A stretch of 36,476 bases of DNA, taken from Desulfobacula sp. (GTDB lineage Bacteria > Desulfobacterota > Desulfobacteria > Desulfobacterales > Desulfobacteraceae). Below the pieces are notes generated by a model. That model searched no databases, was not told where the DNA came from, and worked only from the letters and a program-made list of their open reading frames with translations. A program made the translations under genes and the position numbers. Below, one piece after another: positions 8,114-16,821 of this stretch. The DNA lies in assembly GCA_028280105.1 (NCBI GenBank), contig JANQML010000101.1, forward strand, positions 1-36,476. The letters are read 5' to 3'. The number at the start of each line of letters is the position of its first letter. The first letter of the stretch is position 1.

Positions 8114-9565
8114 CTAATTATTATTGCTGCTGTTTTTTTCCAGGAAAAAGCTGAGTCCGTCAGACAACCTGGACATCCTTCCCAGAAACAAACTGCCTTT
8201 TGCGACAAATAACGAATTCTTAATTTTCCCCTGGGCCATGGCCTCTGACGCATGTCCCAGATAGGGGACGGCTGCCGGAATATGCCCCTGGGTGGGAGAA
8301 AAGCCCGGCATGCCGCGTTCATCAATAAACCGCTGCATTTCGGTGCGGTCTATTTCCTTGTTCATAACGGCAAGCGCAGCCATCAGTTTATAGTTGTTTA
8401 AAGGGACGTTGCCGCTGCCTTGCGGTACGGTGACCTCAGGGTTGTGCAGCTCGGTCGAAATTTTATCGACTTCCGTTATTTTTTTACCCATCTTCTCAAG
8501 CGGCCGGATCACCAGGGAGGTCATGATATCCTGCTGGGCAGACCCGTCTCCGATGGTATGCTTTCCAACGGAGTCCAGACGTATCACCGGGCTGACACCG
8601 TCATCCTTTGTAATAAGAAAGGCCATGCTTCCCAGGACGTCTTCCAGAATGGGCATGTTGTGGTTGAGATGTCCCTGGAATTTCATTCCCAGCTTGGTCT
8701 GGCAGCCGCCGCCGAAAACGACGACCGTATCAAATGTTCCGGCTTTAACCAGGCTTGCCGCATGAACCATGGCATAAACCGGGCCGGCACAGAATGCTTT
8801 AACGTCGCTGCCCGTTGCATTCACCAATCCGCAGTCTTCACCCACAGCCTTTGCCAGGTTGCCGCCTCCCCGCTGATAACGGTCTCCGATGGCCTCTTCT
8901 GAGCAGGACATGATGTAATCAACCTGTTCCGGTTTTGTATCTGACCGTTTCAGCAATTGCCGCACAGCCAGAACACCGGATGCCTTGGTGATAAGGTTTT
9001 CAAAAAGCACTTCCGCCTGAAGGGATTCATCCTCATCGTGATCCCTTTGGAATGACCCCACAAGATCCTTTTGATAGTAGAGCGGCAGGGCCCCGCTGTT
9101 TTCAATGGCGTACTTAACCTTATTCACGGGTTTGCCCTCGCCAAGTTTCTCCAGATCCGTCCGGACGGACAGCGGGTGATCTGCAACTGCGGATCGAAGC
9201 TGCTCTGTAAATTCCGGAGTGAACCAGACCAGGTCAAACTGGTCGAACATTTTCAAAAACCCGTAAAATTCCAACTGGTTGAGGAAAGGGCCGTATGCGC
9301 CTTCCCTGCTGGCGCCTTCAACCGGATTTTTCCACCAGGGTTCAGGCCGCTTTGCCAGGTCTTCAGGATGCATGTTGCCGATAAAAACCTGGTTAGGGGG
9401 ATAACTGACCGCCTCGTCAAAACTTCTCAGGCGGGCCTGGATTTCAGGTCCAAGCTGGGGGTTGTATTTTATCTCTCTTTTGGGTTTTGATCCGTAACGG
9501 ACAAACTCAGGCGTGTGTGCGAGCAAATAGGCGTAGGATTGAACTACCGGGAAATCACCCATCAT
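8114..9565 (-). CDS. grdC: Glycine/sarcosine/betaine reductase protein C, GrdC
   Basis: 483 residues. In known systems protein C takes the acetyl group formed when selenoprotein A cleaves its carboxymethyl selenoether, holds it as a thioester, and with GrdD releases acetyl phosphate. The fold is that of ketoacyl synthase III/thiolase enzymes. The nucleophile region is visible as DVKAFCAGPVYAMVHAA (Cys259), followed by VVVFGGGCQTKLGMKFQGHL, and a late Asn/His-type region (ELHNPEVT; GFSPTQGHIPAAVPYLGHA). The N-terminal region has LWxTPE-like VWFTPEFTEQL. The start overlaps the trxA stop (ATGATG), with AGGAG upstream. The usual partner grdD is not next to it, nor anywhere in this window. Confidence 0.93.
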   Translation of the reverse strand: MMGDFPVVQSYAYLLAHTPEFVRYGSKPKREIKYNPQLGPEIQARLRSFDEAVSYPPNQVFIGNMHPEDLAKRPEPWWKNPVEGASREGAYGPFLNQLEFYGFLKMFDQFDLVWFTPEFTEQLRSAVADHPLSVRTDLEKLGEGKPVNKVKYAIENSGALPLYYQKDLVGSFQRDHDEDESLQAEVLFENLITKASGVLAVRQLLKRSDTKPEQVDYIMSCSEEAIGDRYQRGGGNLAKAVGEDCGLVNATGSDVKAFCAGPVYAMVHAASLVKAGTFDTVVVFGGGCQTKLGMKFQGHLNHNMPILEDVLGSMAFLITKDDGVSPVIRLDSVGKHTIGDGSAQQDIMTSLVIRPLEKMGKKITEVDKISTELHNPEVTVPQGSGNVPLNNYKLMAALAVMNKEIDRTEMQRFIDERGMPGFSPTQGHIPAAVPYLGHASEAMAQGKIKNSLFVAKGSLFLGRMSRLSDGLSFFLEKNSSNNN

Positions 9566-9900
9566 GCGATCTCCTCCCCGGCCAGAAATTTTTCAACGGT
9601 ATGGCGCAAATCTTCTTCAGTAATCTGATCGCCCGAGATCCGTCCGACCTCCTCACCGTCGCGGTAGAAAAGAAAGGCCGGCAGGCTCATCAGTCTCAAC
9701 CCCATGCACAACCGCCGGTTTCCGGTCGTATCCACTTTCAACAGCCGCATTTCATCTTTATGCGCTTCGGCAAGGGCCTCCATGGTGGGCATCAACTCAA
9801 TACACCGCACGCATTTGGGGCCCCAGAAATCAACAACTATCGGTTTTGGACCCTCTTTAACGAGATCATGATAGTTGTCTTTGTTAATTTCAATTTCCAT
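9562..9900 (-). CDS. trxA: Thioredoxin of the reductase operon
   Basis: 112 residues, single thioredoxin fold. It passes electrons from the thioredoxin reductase encoded in the same operon to selenoproteins A and B. The active site is WGPKCVRC (Cys30, Cys33), not the common WCGPC; the cis-proline loop is MSLPAFLFY (Pro74). Atypical active-site motifs are known for thioredoxins in glycine reductase clusters. The start ATG 9900 follows GGAGG; the gene begins 23 bases after the true stop of grdEB and overlaps grdC by four bases, so it is tightly coupled to the complex genes. Confidence 0.93.
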   Translation of the reverse strand: MEIEINKDNYHDLVKEGPKPIVVDFWGPKCVRCIELMPTMEALAEAHKDEMRLLKVDTTGNRRLCMGLRLMSLPAFLFYRDGEEVGRISGDQITEEDLRHTVEKFLAGEEIA

Positions 9901-9923
9901 TTTTGAATCCCTCCGGTTTAAAA

Positions 9924-12464
9924 TTATTTGCCGGGCGGTTCAGTCAGGTCTTGAACCGCATCCGTTACTATTTTTTTTCTCAATTTTTTTTCATCTGCAG
10001 GGGGAAGTGCCGGATCTCCCACAGGGTGCGGGATGGCGGTTGCAGGGTAAATACGGTTGGCCCCCACTGTCCGGGCGATACTTGTCAGTGTACAGATCAG
10101 AACGGACGGAATGCCGGCCCGCTCCAGTTCTTTTACGATCGTTGCGCCGCAACGGGTACCGGTCCCTCATGTGGAAGTAAACACGACACCCACCTTTTGT
10201 TTAAATTGCCGCCGGATATCCTCGGCTATTTCCCGGCCGAATTTTTCGGAGTTTTCCACTGAGGTGGCATTGCCGGCCGTGGTATAGAAATAATTCCCCA
10301 CCTTTCCCACAATCCCCGCATCTTCCAGATCCCTGAGTGCATCCAGGGGCAGCAGCCGGTTCGGATCTTCCTGGGCAGCGGCATTATCGTATCCGCCGTG
10401 TGCCACTGTATATTGATCCGGGTCCAGGCGTTGCAGATCACCTATGGGATATTTTCCGAACCTGGTGGCCATGGACATTTCAATACGGTCCGGGTTATCC
10501 TTTGGGGTCAATCCCCCTTCGGTACAGAGTATAACCGTTGAATCAGACAGATTTGCCAGCGGAGGCGCCGGATCAACCCGGTCAAACCTGGGTAAAGGCA
10601 GTTCCGTCTTTGGTTCCAGACCCTTCATTTTGGCCGCCAGCATTGAAACGGCCCGCATTGCACCATTCTCTGTCCTTGTAATGGAATGACGGATATTTCT
10701 GGTCAAATAGCTTCCTGTTTCAGGGGATCTGCCTTTGCTCAGGCACAAGGCCAGTTCCACCATGGCTTCAGCCGCCTGTTTCATTTTCGCTGCCGATTCC
10801 CCGCAGGGGACCATGTACGTGTCATTCCGGTAGACATCCACACCGGGATTGGACTCGGCGATTCCAACCACCGTGGGGATGGACAGTTTCTCCCCCACGG
10901 CTTTGCCAGCCGCCCCGCAGGCCATTCCATAACGCCCGGCAAGGAAACAGGGGCCTGCGATAAAGAGGTCGGGAGAATAGTGTCCGGCAAGTTCTGCAAC
11001 CGAGGCGCTTATTTCGTCCAGATTTGTTCCCATGGTATTGTCACCGCAAATAATGGTGGCGACAATTTCCGCTTTTTGGCCAAACAGCATTTTAAAGGCC
11101 ATGCCGGGTCCAACCGGACCTTCCCTGACCTGGAGTTCCGCATCGGCCTTATCCTCTCCGCCGATCTGGCCGAAGAACTGGTTCAGGTAATGAACCACTC
11201 TGAACGGTCCCTCTTTTTTAGAAACAGACCCTTGGTTTCCAGCACCGTCCGCACTGCAGGACAAATAGCCGAATCCAAGCTGGTTTGTGGAAGAATGCAC
11301 GCGGCTTAGGGGCAGGGAAGCTGTCTCTTTAAGCGAATTTTCCACCCCCGGGAAACGATCGGAACCGATAATGGTTTCTGCGGCAGGCAAGGTGATCCTG
11401 AAATCATTGTTCCCCGTGCTGACAATATGCTCCGCCTCTGCAGTGGTCTCTGCCAGAGAGGGGGTTTTCCCGTCTTCACCGGCAAACTCATTCAAAATAA
11501 GGACGGTTTTGATGCCTTCCCGTTCCAGGCGGCGGCAGATCATCATCACGTCGGTGAGGGTGTTGGCCCCACCTTCCTGATTAATGACAACACCGGACAA
11601 GTCCATATCTTTGGCGATGTGTACGATCTTTTGGGCAACCTTTTCCTTGTCTTCCAAACGACTCATTTCATTGGCCAGGATTACCCCGGAAAAATGAATC
11701 GACCGGCCGTGCTGTTTGATCATTTCGTAAACCAAGGGATTGTTCTGGTGAATATAGGTGCAGGTTTTATTGCTGGGCATGACAAAATTTCCGCTTGTGA
11801 CGGCGTTATCCAGTGCCTCAAGCGGATTTAAAGACAGCGGCATCACCTCATCCATTGCCTGACCCTTTAAATATGTTCTTCGAAGGTCTCCCTGGGACTG
11901 TACAAGATAAACAAGTCCTGTCCCGGCTTTGTCATTCTGGGGTAAAGGCCATGTGAACCGTACGGATTGGTCCGGTTCACAGGTCGTTGCCAGGCTGCCA
12001 AGATATTCTGCGGCCTTAAAAAGGTTTTGCCGGATGGCATGATCCGCATCAACCCTGCCGGCCTCGTTTCTGACCTCAAAGACCAGTACAAGATTATGGG
12101 TACCGGAAAACGGAGAGAACCATCCGGCCGCCTGGCTCATATCAACCAGGCCTTCCTGTATGCCGGGAAGTTCACAAACACCCATGACGGCAGCCCCTCT
12201 TAAAATATGCGTTTTTCCTTTCCCGTGTTCTGTTTGGGAAGGTCCTTGTTTTACCCTGGGTTCGACGATATCCAGTACAGGGGCGATTCTGACCGAATGG
12301 CCCGGCCGGGCAATCTCAATCCCGATCAATCGTACAGATGGATCATCATCAAGCAATGCTGCCAGATCATCCTTTTGAATGGCCAGTTTTCCATCTGAAA
12401 GCGTTCCCTTTGAAGAAAAAACCATTTCTTTGACAGGGTGGATGAGGTGTTCCAATTGCATCAT
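9924..12464 (-). CDS. grdB: Fused GrdE-GrdB: pyruvoyl proprotein plus selenoprotein B
   Basis: 846 residues, joining two subunits normally encoded separately. Residues 1 to about 410 match GrdE (proprotein of the substrate-binding subunits); the site of self-cleavage to a pyruvoyl group is visible as SNKT-CTYIHQNNP (Thr234-Cys235). From about residue 420 (FRVVHYLNQFFGQIGGEDKA) to the end it is GrdB, with ICGDNTMG, AGPCFLAGRYGMACG and SNPGVDVYR. The frame meets TGA at 10169-10167 (Sec766, context VFTST-U-GTGTRCGAT), then runs 80 more residues (GANRIYPATAIPHPVGDP) to TAA at 9924. The GrdB redox motif is usually given as UxxCxxC; here it is UxxGxxC. It is second in the operon after trxB. Whether glycine, sarcosine, betaine or another N-substituted glycine is the substrate cannot be told. 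Confidence 0.95.
10140..10169 (-). other. Sec UGA codon of grdB domain with candidate SECIS hairpin
   Basis: UGA occupies 10169-10167 on the minus strand. Twelve bases later, 10154-10140 form a perfect 6-bp stem CGTTGC/GCAACG with a GGC loop. Bacterial SECIS elements lie inside the coding region just after the UGA, with about 11 bases between UGA and the apical stem and a G-rich loop, so position and shape fit. Confidence 0.75.
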
Positions 12465-12513
12465 AATTTTAATTTCCCAATAGGTTGATTATGGTAATCG
12501 CCACGTTCAACAT

Positions 12514-13473
12514 TTAAGCAACTTCACCCGGGTATGCATTACATCTTTTCATCATGAGGTATTTTTCTGCTGTGATGGCAGCCTGCGAGCCGTCACCGAC
12601 CGCAGTGGCAACCTGCTTGACCTCTTTTTTGCGGACATCACCGGCAGCAAAAAGTCCGGGTACGGATGTTTCCAATCTCTCATTGGTAAGAATCCAGCCG
12701 TCAGGGTCTGTAGCAACGGCATCGGAAAGAAAAGAGGTGTTGGGGATCTGCCCCACATAAATAAAAGCCCCATTTGCTTTTAAATCCCGTTTTTCAGATC
12801 CGTTGACGCTGGCAAGCCGGATATTTTCAAGAAGGTCATCCCCCTCGAATTTTTCAACCACACTGTCCCAGATAACGCTTACATTGTTGCAGCCGCGAAT
12901 GAGGCATTGGCAGGCATCTGAGGCACGGAACCGATCTCGTCTGTGAATGATGTACACATGGTTGCATAACCGGGACAGATAGGCCGCCTCTTCAAGGGCC
13001 GAATCCCCGCCACCCACCACAGCGACATCCAGCCCCTCGAAAAAATTCCCGTCACATACCGCACAATAGGAAATGCCGGCCCCGGAAAATTTTTTCTCGC
13101 CCCGGGCTCCCAAACGTTTAGGGGAACACCCGGTGGCAACAATGGCAATCTCACTTTGAACGACCCTGTCGCCTGCCGTAACGATAAACCGGTCGCTTTC
13201 CTGCTGTAAGGTTGTCGAGCCGGCCCTTTTCAGAACCTCACAATTGTATTTTTGCGCCTGTTCCAGAAACAGGTTGGCAAGATGTTGGCCTGTGATGCCA
13301 TCAGGATGTCCTGGATAATTGTAAATATCATCCGTCAATAACATCTGCCCTCCCGGGCTCTTGGGTTCCAAAACAACCGTTTTAAGCCCTGCACGGGCAC
13401 CGTACAATCCTGCGGTCAATCCGGCCGGCCCCGCTCCTAAAATGATTAAGTCGACATTTTTCGGCACTGTCAT
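12514..13473 (-). CDS. trxB: Thioredoxin reductase
   Basis: 319 residues, FAD- and NAD(P)H-dependent, reducing the operon thioredoxin. The FAD motif GAGPAGLTAGLYGARAG is near the start, the redox site CAVCDG is at Cys137/Cys140, the nucleotide motif is VVGGGDSALEEA, and the final FAD motif is GLFAAGDVR. I start at ATG 13473, which has GGAG at normal spacing; a longer frame to 13497 would need TTG. It is first in the operon, so the electron supply is made together with the Grd proteins. A short palindrome (13509-13518) and a TTGACA box (13555-13560, minus) lie upstream. Confidence 0.94.
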   Translation of the reverse strand: MTVPKNVDLIILGAGPAGLTAGLYGARAGLKTVVLEPKSPGGQMLLTDDIYNYPGHPDGITGQHLANLFLEQAQKYNCEVLKRAGSTTLQQESDRFIVTAGDRVVQSEIAIVATGCSPKRLGARGEKKFSGAGISYCAVCDGNFFEGLDVAVVGGGDSALEEAAYLSRLCNHVYIIHRRDRFRASDACQCLIRGCNNVSVIWDSVVEKFEGDDLLENIRLASVNGSEKRDLKANGAFIYVGQIPNTSFLSDAVATDPDGWILTNERLETSVPGLFAAGDVRKKEVKQVATAVGDGSQAAITAEKYLMMKRCNAYPGEVA

Positions 13474-13508
13474 TTTTTCTCCATCCTGAAAAATCAAAAT
13501 ACTATAAA

Positions 13509-13518
13509 GCTATATAGC
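13509..13518. promoter_or_regulatory. Candidate operator upstream of the trxB-grd operon
   Basis: GCTATATAGC is a perfect palindrome 36 bases before the trxB start. On the minus strand it lies downstream of TTGACA (13560-13555), the likely -35 box; no good -10 box is seen at standard distance. The divergent GntR/UTRA gene at 13731 is the natural candidate to bind here. Confidence 0.4.
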
Positions 13519-13730
13519 ATTTATGATATTTAGGCTTTCATACCCTTTTTAATTTGTCAAGAAAAAACAAATAAAATATTAACTTGCTGTATTTTAAGGG
13601 ATATTTTCAGAAAGCACTGTTTCACAGAATAAAATGTTGATTAGATGAATTGAGCCTTTATCCGGAAAAATGAATTTCTAAGAGAGATCTGACACTATAC
13701 AGCAGGGACCATTTGTGTTAATTAACCGCT

Positions 13731-14510
13731 ATGAAAACGGAATTCTATTTAAAATATAAAACATCCGTCCCCAAAGGCCTGCCCAAATATGCAGAATTGA
13801 GAGAAATCATACGCAGTGCCATAATGGATGAATACTGGAAAAATGGGGAAAAAATACCGAATGAAAGAAAGATTTCAGATATCACCTCTTTCAGTCTGGG
13901 AACCGTTCAAAAAGCATTTAGGGATCTGGTTTCCGAGGGTGTTGTCGAGCGCCGGCAGGGACACGGATCATTTGTTTCCTTAGACAAAACACAAATGACG
14001 GATCCATGGCACTTTCGCTTTTCTGAAGGTTTAAATAAAGAGCCGTTGAAAGTTTATCCAAATGTCCGGTTCAAGAAAAAAATCATCAGGCAGGATAATT
14101 GGGCCAAGTTATTGGAACCGACCGAAGGCAGACTCATTCAAATTGACCGTACCGTTGCCATAGAAGACCGGTTCAAGATATACAGCAAATTCTATTTATC
14201 CGAGAAAAAATTTGAACGGCTGATTGAAAAATCTAACAAAGAACTGGAATCCGAAAATATAAAAACTATTTTACATCACGAATTCAACGTCCATTTCTCA
14301 AATATTTCCCAAACATTCCAGTGTGTTACATTCCCGGATCAGATTTGCGAACCACTTGAAGTTGAAAGCGGGACAACCGGGATGCTGATGGAAATCTTTG
14401 CCTATTCAAATCAGAAAAGGACCATCTATTATCAAAAAGTATATATCCCCCCCAATGATCTGAAACTGATTGTCACCGACTCGGTTAAGGTCCCGGATTT
14501 ATGGAGATAA
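13731..14510 (+). CDS. GntR family regulator with UTRA-like domain
   Basis: 259 residues. The winged helix at about 16-80 follows the GntR pattern (GLPKYAELREIIRSAIMDEY, GEKIPNERKISDITSFSLGT, VQKAFRDLVSEGVVERRQGH then GSFV). The C-terminal part has the UTRA layout (IQIDRTVAIEDRFKIYSKFY ... TIYYQKVYIPP). It is divergent from the selenoprotein operon, with 257 bases between the starts, and so is the likely ligand-responsive regulator of trxB-grd-tct. The DNA around it is AT-rich. There is no clear ribosome site before ATG 13731. Confidence 0.85.
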   Translation: MKTEFYLKYKTSVPKGLPKYAELREIIRSAIMDEYWKNGEKIPNERKISDITSFSLGTVQKAFRDLVSEGVVERRQGHGSFVSLDKTQMTDPWHFRFSEGLNKEPLKVYPNVRFKKKIIRQDNWAKLLEPTEGRLIQIDRTVAIEDRFKIYSKFYLSEKKFERLIEKSNKELESENIKTILHHEFNVHFSNISQTFQCVTFPDQICEPLEVESGTTGMLMEIFAYSNQKRTIYYQKVYIPPNDLKLIVTDSVKVPDLWR

Positions 14511-15066
14511 TTTTGTTGGCTCAACCAGGGGTATGTACGTCAAACCCAAAGGGGATTTAAACCCCGGGTTGCTGCCGATGATGATACGCATCATGCATTG
14601 GCCCTTGGGACAGATCAGCAGGTCCGCCTCAATGTATGGAAGGGAGTCTAACGGATCTCTCTGGTTTGCACTTTTCATTTTCAAACCGAGTCTGCCGAGT
14701 AAAAAAACGCTGTTAACAAATCGCCCCGGCTAAAACCCCCCAAGCAAAATGACAACGGGAAAAGCATGGTGTTGATTGGGTCAAATTAGCCAATGAAGTT
14801 TTCCATATGGCTGGCAGGTGCTCTATGGAAAAGTTTTCTGGATAGCTTTGGGCAATAGTGGAAAAACATAATTTTTTTCTTGACAAAAAAAAATTATTGA
14901 TGGTAGGCTTTAATTATCAATTATTAATAATTGATAATTGATTGAAGCCATTTAGGTGGCTTAAATACAATGATCTTATCATCAATAAACAAAGGTCGTT
15001 GTAGCCGGCATCCCTACGGTAGGAAAAATAGAGGCATCGTAAATATTATTAATAAGGAGGTAAACT
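14511..15066. other. Intergenic region without recognised gene
   Basis: It holds an imperfect hairpin just after the regulator gene (14543-14570, AACCC/GGGTT and GGGG/CCCC arms), possibly its terminator, and the promoter-palindrome unit at 14880-14939. Open frames here (for example 14470-14733 plus, 14499-14684 minus) resemble nothing I know and lack ribosome sites. Confidence 0.6.
14880..14939 (+). promoter_or_regulatory. Promoter with 28-bp perfect palindrome ahead of the ABC transporter genes
   Basis: TTGACA at 14880-14885, 18 bases, then TAGGCT (14904-14909) as a weak -10. From 14912 to 14939 runs a perfect 28-bp palindrome whose left half is AATTATCAATTATT. Its place over the expected transcription start is that of a repressor site. 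The same layout recurs at 22217-22275. Confidence 0.65.
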
Positions 15067-15114
15067 ATGCTGTCATTAAAGTCTGTTGTGACTAAAAGCA
15101 TCTTAATCTTATAA
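15067..15114 (+). CDS. Possible 15-residue leader peptide or gene remnant
   Basis: An excellent ribosome site (AAGGAGG, 15054-15060) is followed six bases later by ATG and a 15-codon frame MLSLKSVVTKSILIL ending in TAA. The peptide looks like the start of a signal peptide. It lies in the leader of the transporter genes, 63 bases before the binding-protein start. It may be a leader peptide or what is left of a deleted gene. Confidence 0.35.
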   Translation: MLSLKSVVTKSILIL

Positions 15115-15177
15115 TTAGAGGCATGTGTTCAAATCAGGATCACACTAAAACCCTTTTACAATGGAGAATAGGCCGTG

Positions 15178-16776
15178 ATGAAAAAGAATCGTAGATTGCA
15201 CTGCTGGTGCATGATATTTTTATTTGTTTCCGTGATGACTTTGGGGACAACAGGTTCGGCAATGGCTCAGGAGCCAATTAAAGGCGGTATTTTGAATGCT
15301 GTCTTGAAAGCAGAACCACCACACCTTGTCAGTGCGTTGCACACCGCTGACCCTACGCAGATAATCTCAACTAAAATACACGATGGCATAATCAACTATG
15401 ACATGGAAGGCAATTGGCAGCCGGCACTGGCTGAGTCTTGGGAGATAAACTCGGACACAACGGAAATTAAGTTCAATTTGCGCAAAGGTGTCAAATGGCA
15501 CGATGGAAAAGATTTCACTTCAGAGGACGTTGCTTTTTCGATCATGTTGGTAAAAAAACATCATCCACGTGGCAAGGTGACCTTTAAAGAGGTTGCATCG
15601 GTTGAAACACCGGATCCCTACACGGCAGTCATAAAATTTAACACGCCGTCTCCATATGTCAAAAGATTACTTAGTTCTATGGAAACCCCAATGGTTGCCA
15701 AACACATTTATGAAAATACGGATGCTCTGACAAATCCAAATAATATTGCTCCAATCGGGACGGGACCATTTAAATTCGTGAAATGGGTAAGGGGAAGTCA
15801 TATTATTCTTGAGAGGAATCCGAATTATTGGGATAAGCCTAAGCCTTATCTCGACCGTATAGTGTTTCAGATAATCCCGGATCATTCCGCTCGTTCAATT
15901 GCATTGGAGTCTGGTGAGATCGACGTAGGGCCGATAAATCCCGTTCCATTATCCGATGCCAATCGTTTATTATCTATGCCGCATTTGGTCGGTGACTCAA
16001 CCGATAATGCCTTTGTGAGTCCTTTTACTCGCCTTGAGTTTAACTTGGAGAATAAGTACCTGAAACACAGGAAGGTACGCCAGGCTATCGCCCATTCAAT
16101 TGATAAACAATTCATTCTTGATAACATATGGTTTGGACATGGAGAGATCGCGACAAGCCCTGTCCATGTCCTGTTGAAACCTTTTTATACTGCGGATGTT
16201 CCTAATTATGATTACAACCTCGATAAAGCCAACAGACTTTTGGATGAGGCGGGTTTCAAGAAAGATGCAAAAGGTATCCGATTTAAATTGAACCATGATT
16301 ATTTACCGCTGGGATCTCCCTATGAGCGAACTGCTGAATACCTTAAGCAGACCCTCAAGAAGATCGGTATCGATATCACTATTCGCGGATCGGACTTTCC
16401 CACGTACATTCGCCGCGTCTACACGCTACGTGATTTCGACTTCACAAATAATATGATGTACGGTACAGCAGACCCCACTGCCGGCCTACAACGTTTATAT
16501 TATTCAAAAAACTTCATACCTGGTGTACCATTCTCCAATGGTTCGGGTTACTCCAACCCTGAAATGGATCGTTTGCTGGAGGCTGCTCGGACAGACACTA
16601 AAAATAGAGTGAAGTTTTGGCATGATGTGCAGAGGTTAGTGGTAACCGATTTGCCGGATTATCCTCTTACGTATCTTTTCAGAACCACAATCTATAATAA
16701 AAGAGTTAAGAATCTCATCATTAGATCAACAGGATCATTTGACAATTGGGCTGATGCCTACCTTGACAAAAAATAG
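15178..16776 (+). CDS. Peptide/opine ABC transporter binding protein (family 5)
   Basis: 532 residues from ATG 15178 (GTG 15175 also fits the GGAG site). The Sec signal peptide ends near SAMAQ. The mature part has the family-5 pattern: a GG start (PIKGGILNAVLKAEPPHLVS), ALAESWEINSDTTEIKFNLR, KGVKWHDGKDFTSEDVAFSI, IGTGPFKF, and a late R-x-A-hydrophobic-H-S-I-D block (VRQAIAHSIDKQFI). It binds dipeptides, oligopeptides, nickel, opines or similar in known members. It heads a full set dppBCDF-like, and the next genes encode an opine-dehydrogenase-type enzyme and a RidA protein, so a non-peptide amino-acid derivative is as likely as a peptide. Confidence 0.92.
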   Translation: MKKNRRLHCWCMIFLFVSVMTLGTTGSAMAQEPIKGGILNAVLKAEPPHLVSALHTADPTQIISTKIHDGIINYDMEGNWQPALAESWEINSDTTEIKFNLRKGVKWHDGKDFTSEDVAFSIMLVKKHHPRGKVTFKEVASVETPDPYTAVIKFNTPSPYVKRLLSSMETPMVAKHIYENTDALTNPNNIAPIGTGPFKFVKWVRGSHIILERNPNYWDKPKPYLDRIVFQIIPDHSARSIALESGEIDVGPINPVPLSDANRLLSMPHLVGDSTDNAFVSPFTRLEFNLENKYLKHRKVRQAIAHSIDKQFILDNIWFGHGEIATSPVHVLLKPFYTADVPNYDYNLDKANRLLDEAGFKKDAKGIRFKLNHDYLPLGSPYERTAEYLKQTLKKIGIDITIRGSDFPTYIRRVYTLRDFDFTNNMMYGTADPTAGLQRLYYSKNFIPGVPFSNGSGYSNPEMDRLLEAARTDTKNRVKFWHDVQRLVVTDLPDYPLTYLFRTTIYNKRVKNLIIRSTGSFDNWADAYLDKK

Positions 16777-16783
16777 GATAATG

Positions 16784-16821
16784 GCGTACCCAATGACCCT
16801 TGCTGGGTAGATTGGGTGCGC
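16784..16821 (+). terminator. Hairpin after the binding-protein gene
   Basis: GCG-ACCCAAT-ACCC on the left pairs with GGGT-ATTGGGT-CGC on the right around a short loop; TTTTATTGTT comes some bases later. Such a stem behind a binding-protein gene often allows more binding protein than permease to be made. Confidence 0.5.

Noticed and set aside
10167-10169. Apparent stop making GrdEB a truncated pseudogene
   Set aside because: The frame continues with 80 clearly conserved GrdB residues and the UGA sits at the known Sec position.
8394-11309. Many long plus-strand frames opposite the grd genes
   Set aside because: They are shadows of the strongly supported minus-strand genes; the high GC third positions keep them open.
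13474-13497. Longer trxB start
   Set aside because: It needs TTG and runs over the GGAG ribosome site of the ATG at 13473.
14470-14733. Plus-strand 87-residue ORF after the GntR gene (and minus ORF 14499-14684)
   Set aside because: It starts inside the regulator gene and lacks a ribosome site and recognisable domains.
15013-15023. CCTACGGTAGG palindrome in the transporter leader
   Set aside because: Only 11 bases and a single copy; no T run, so no function can be assigned.
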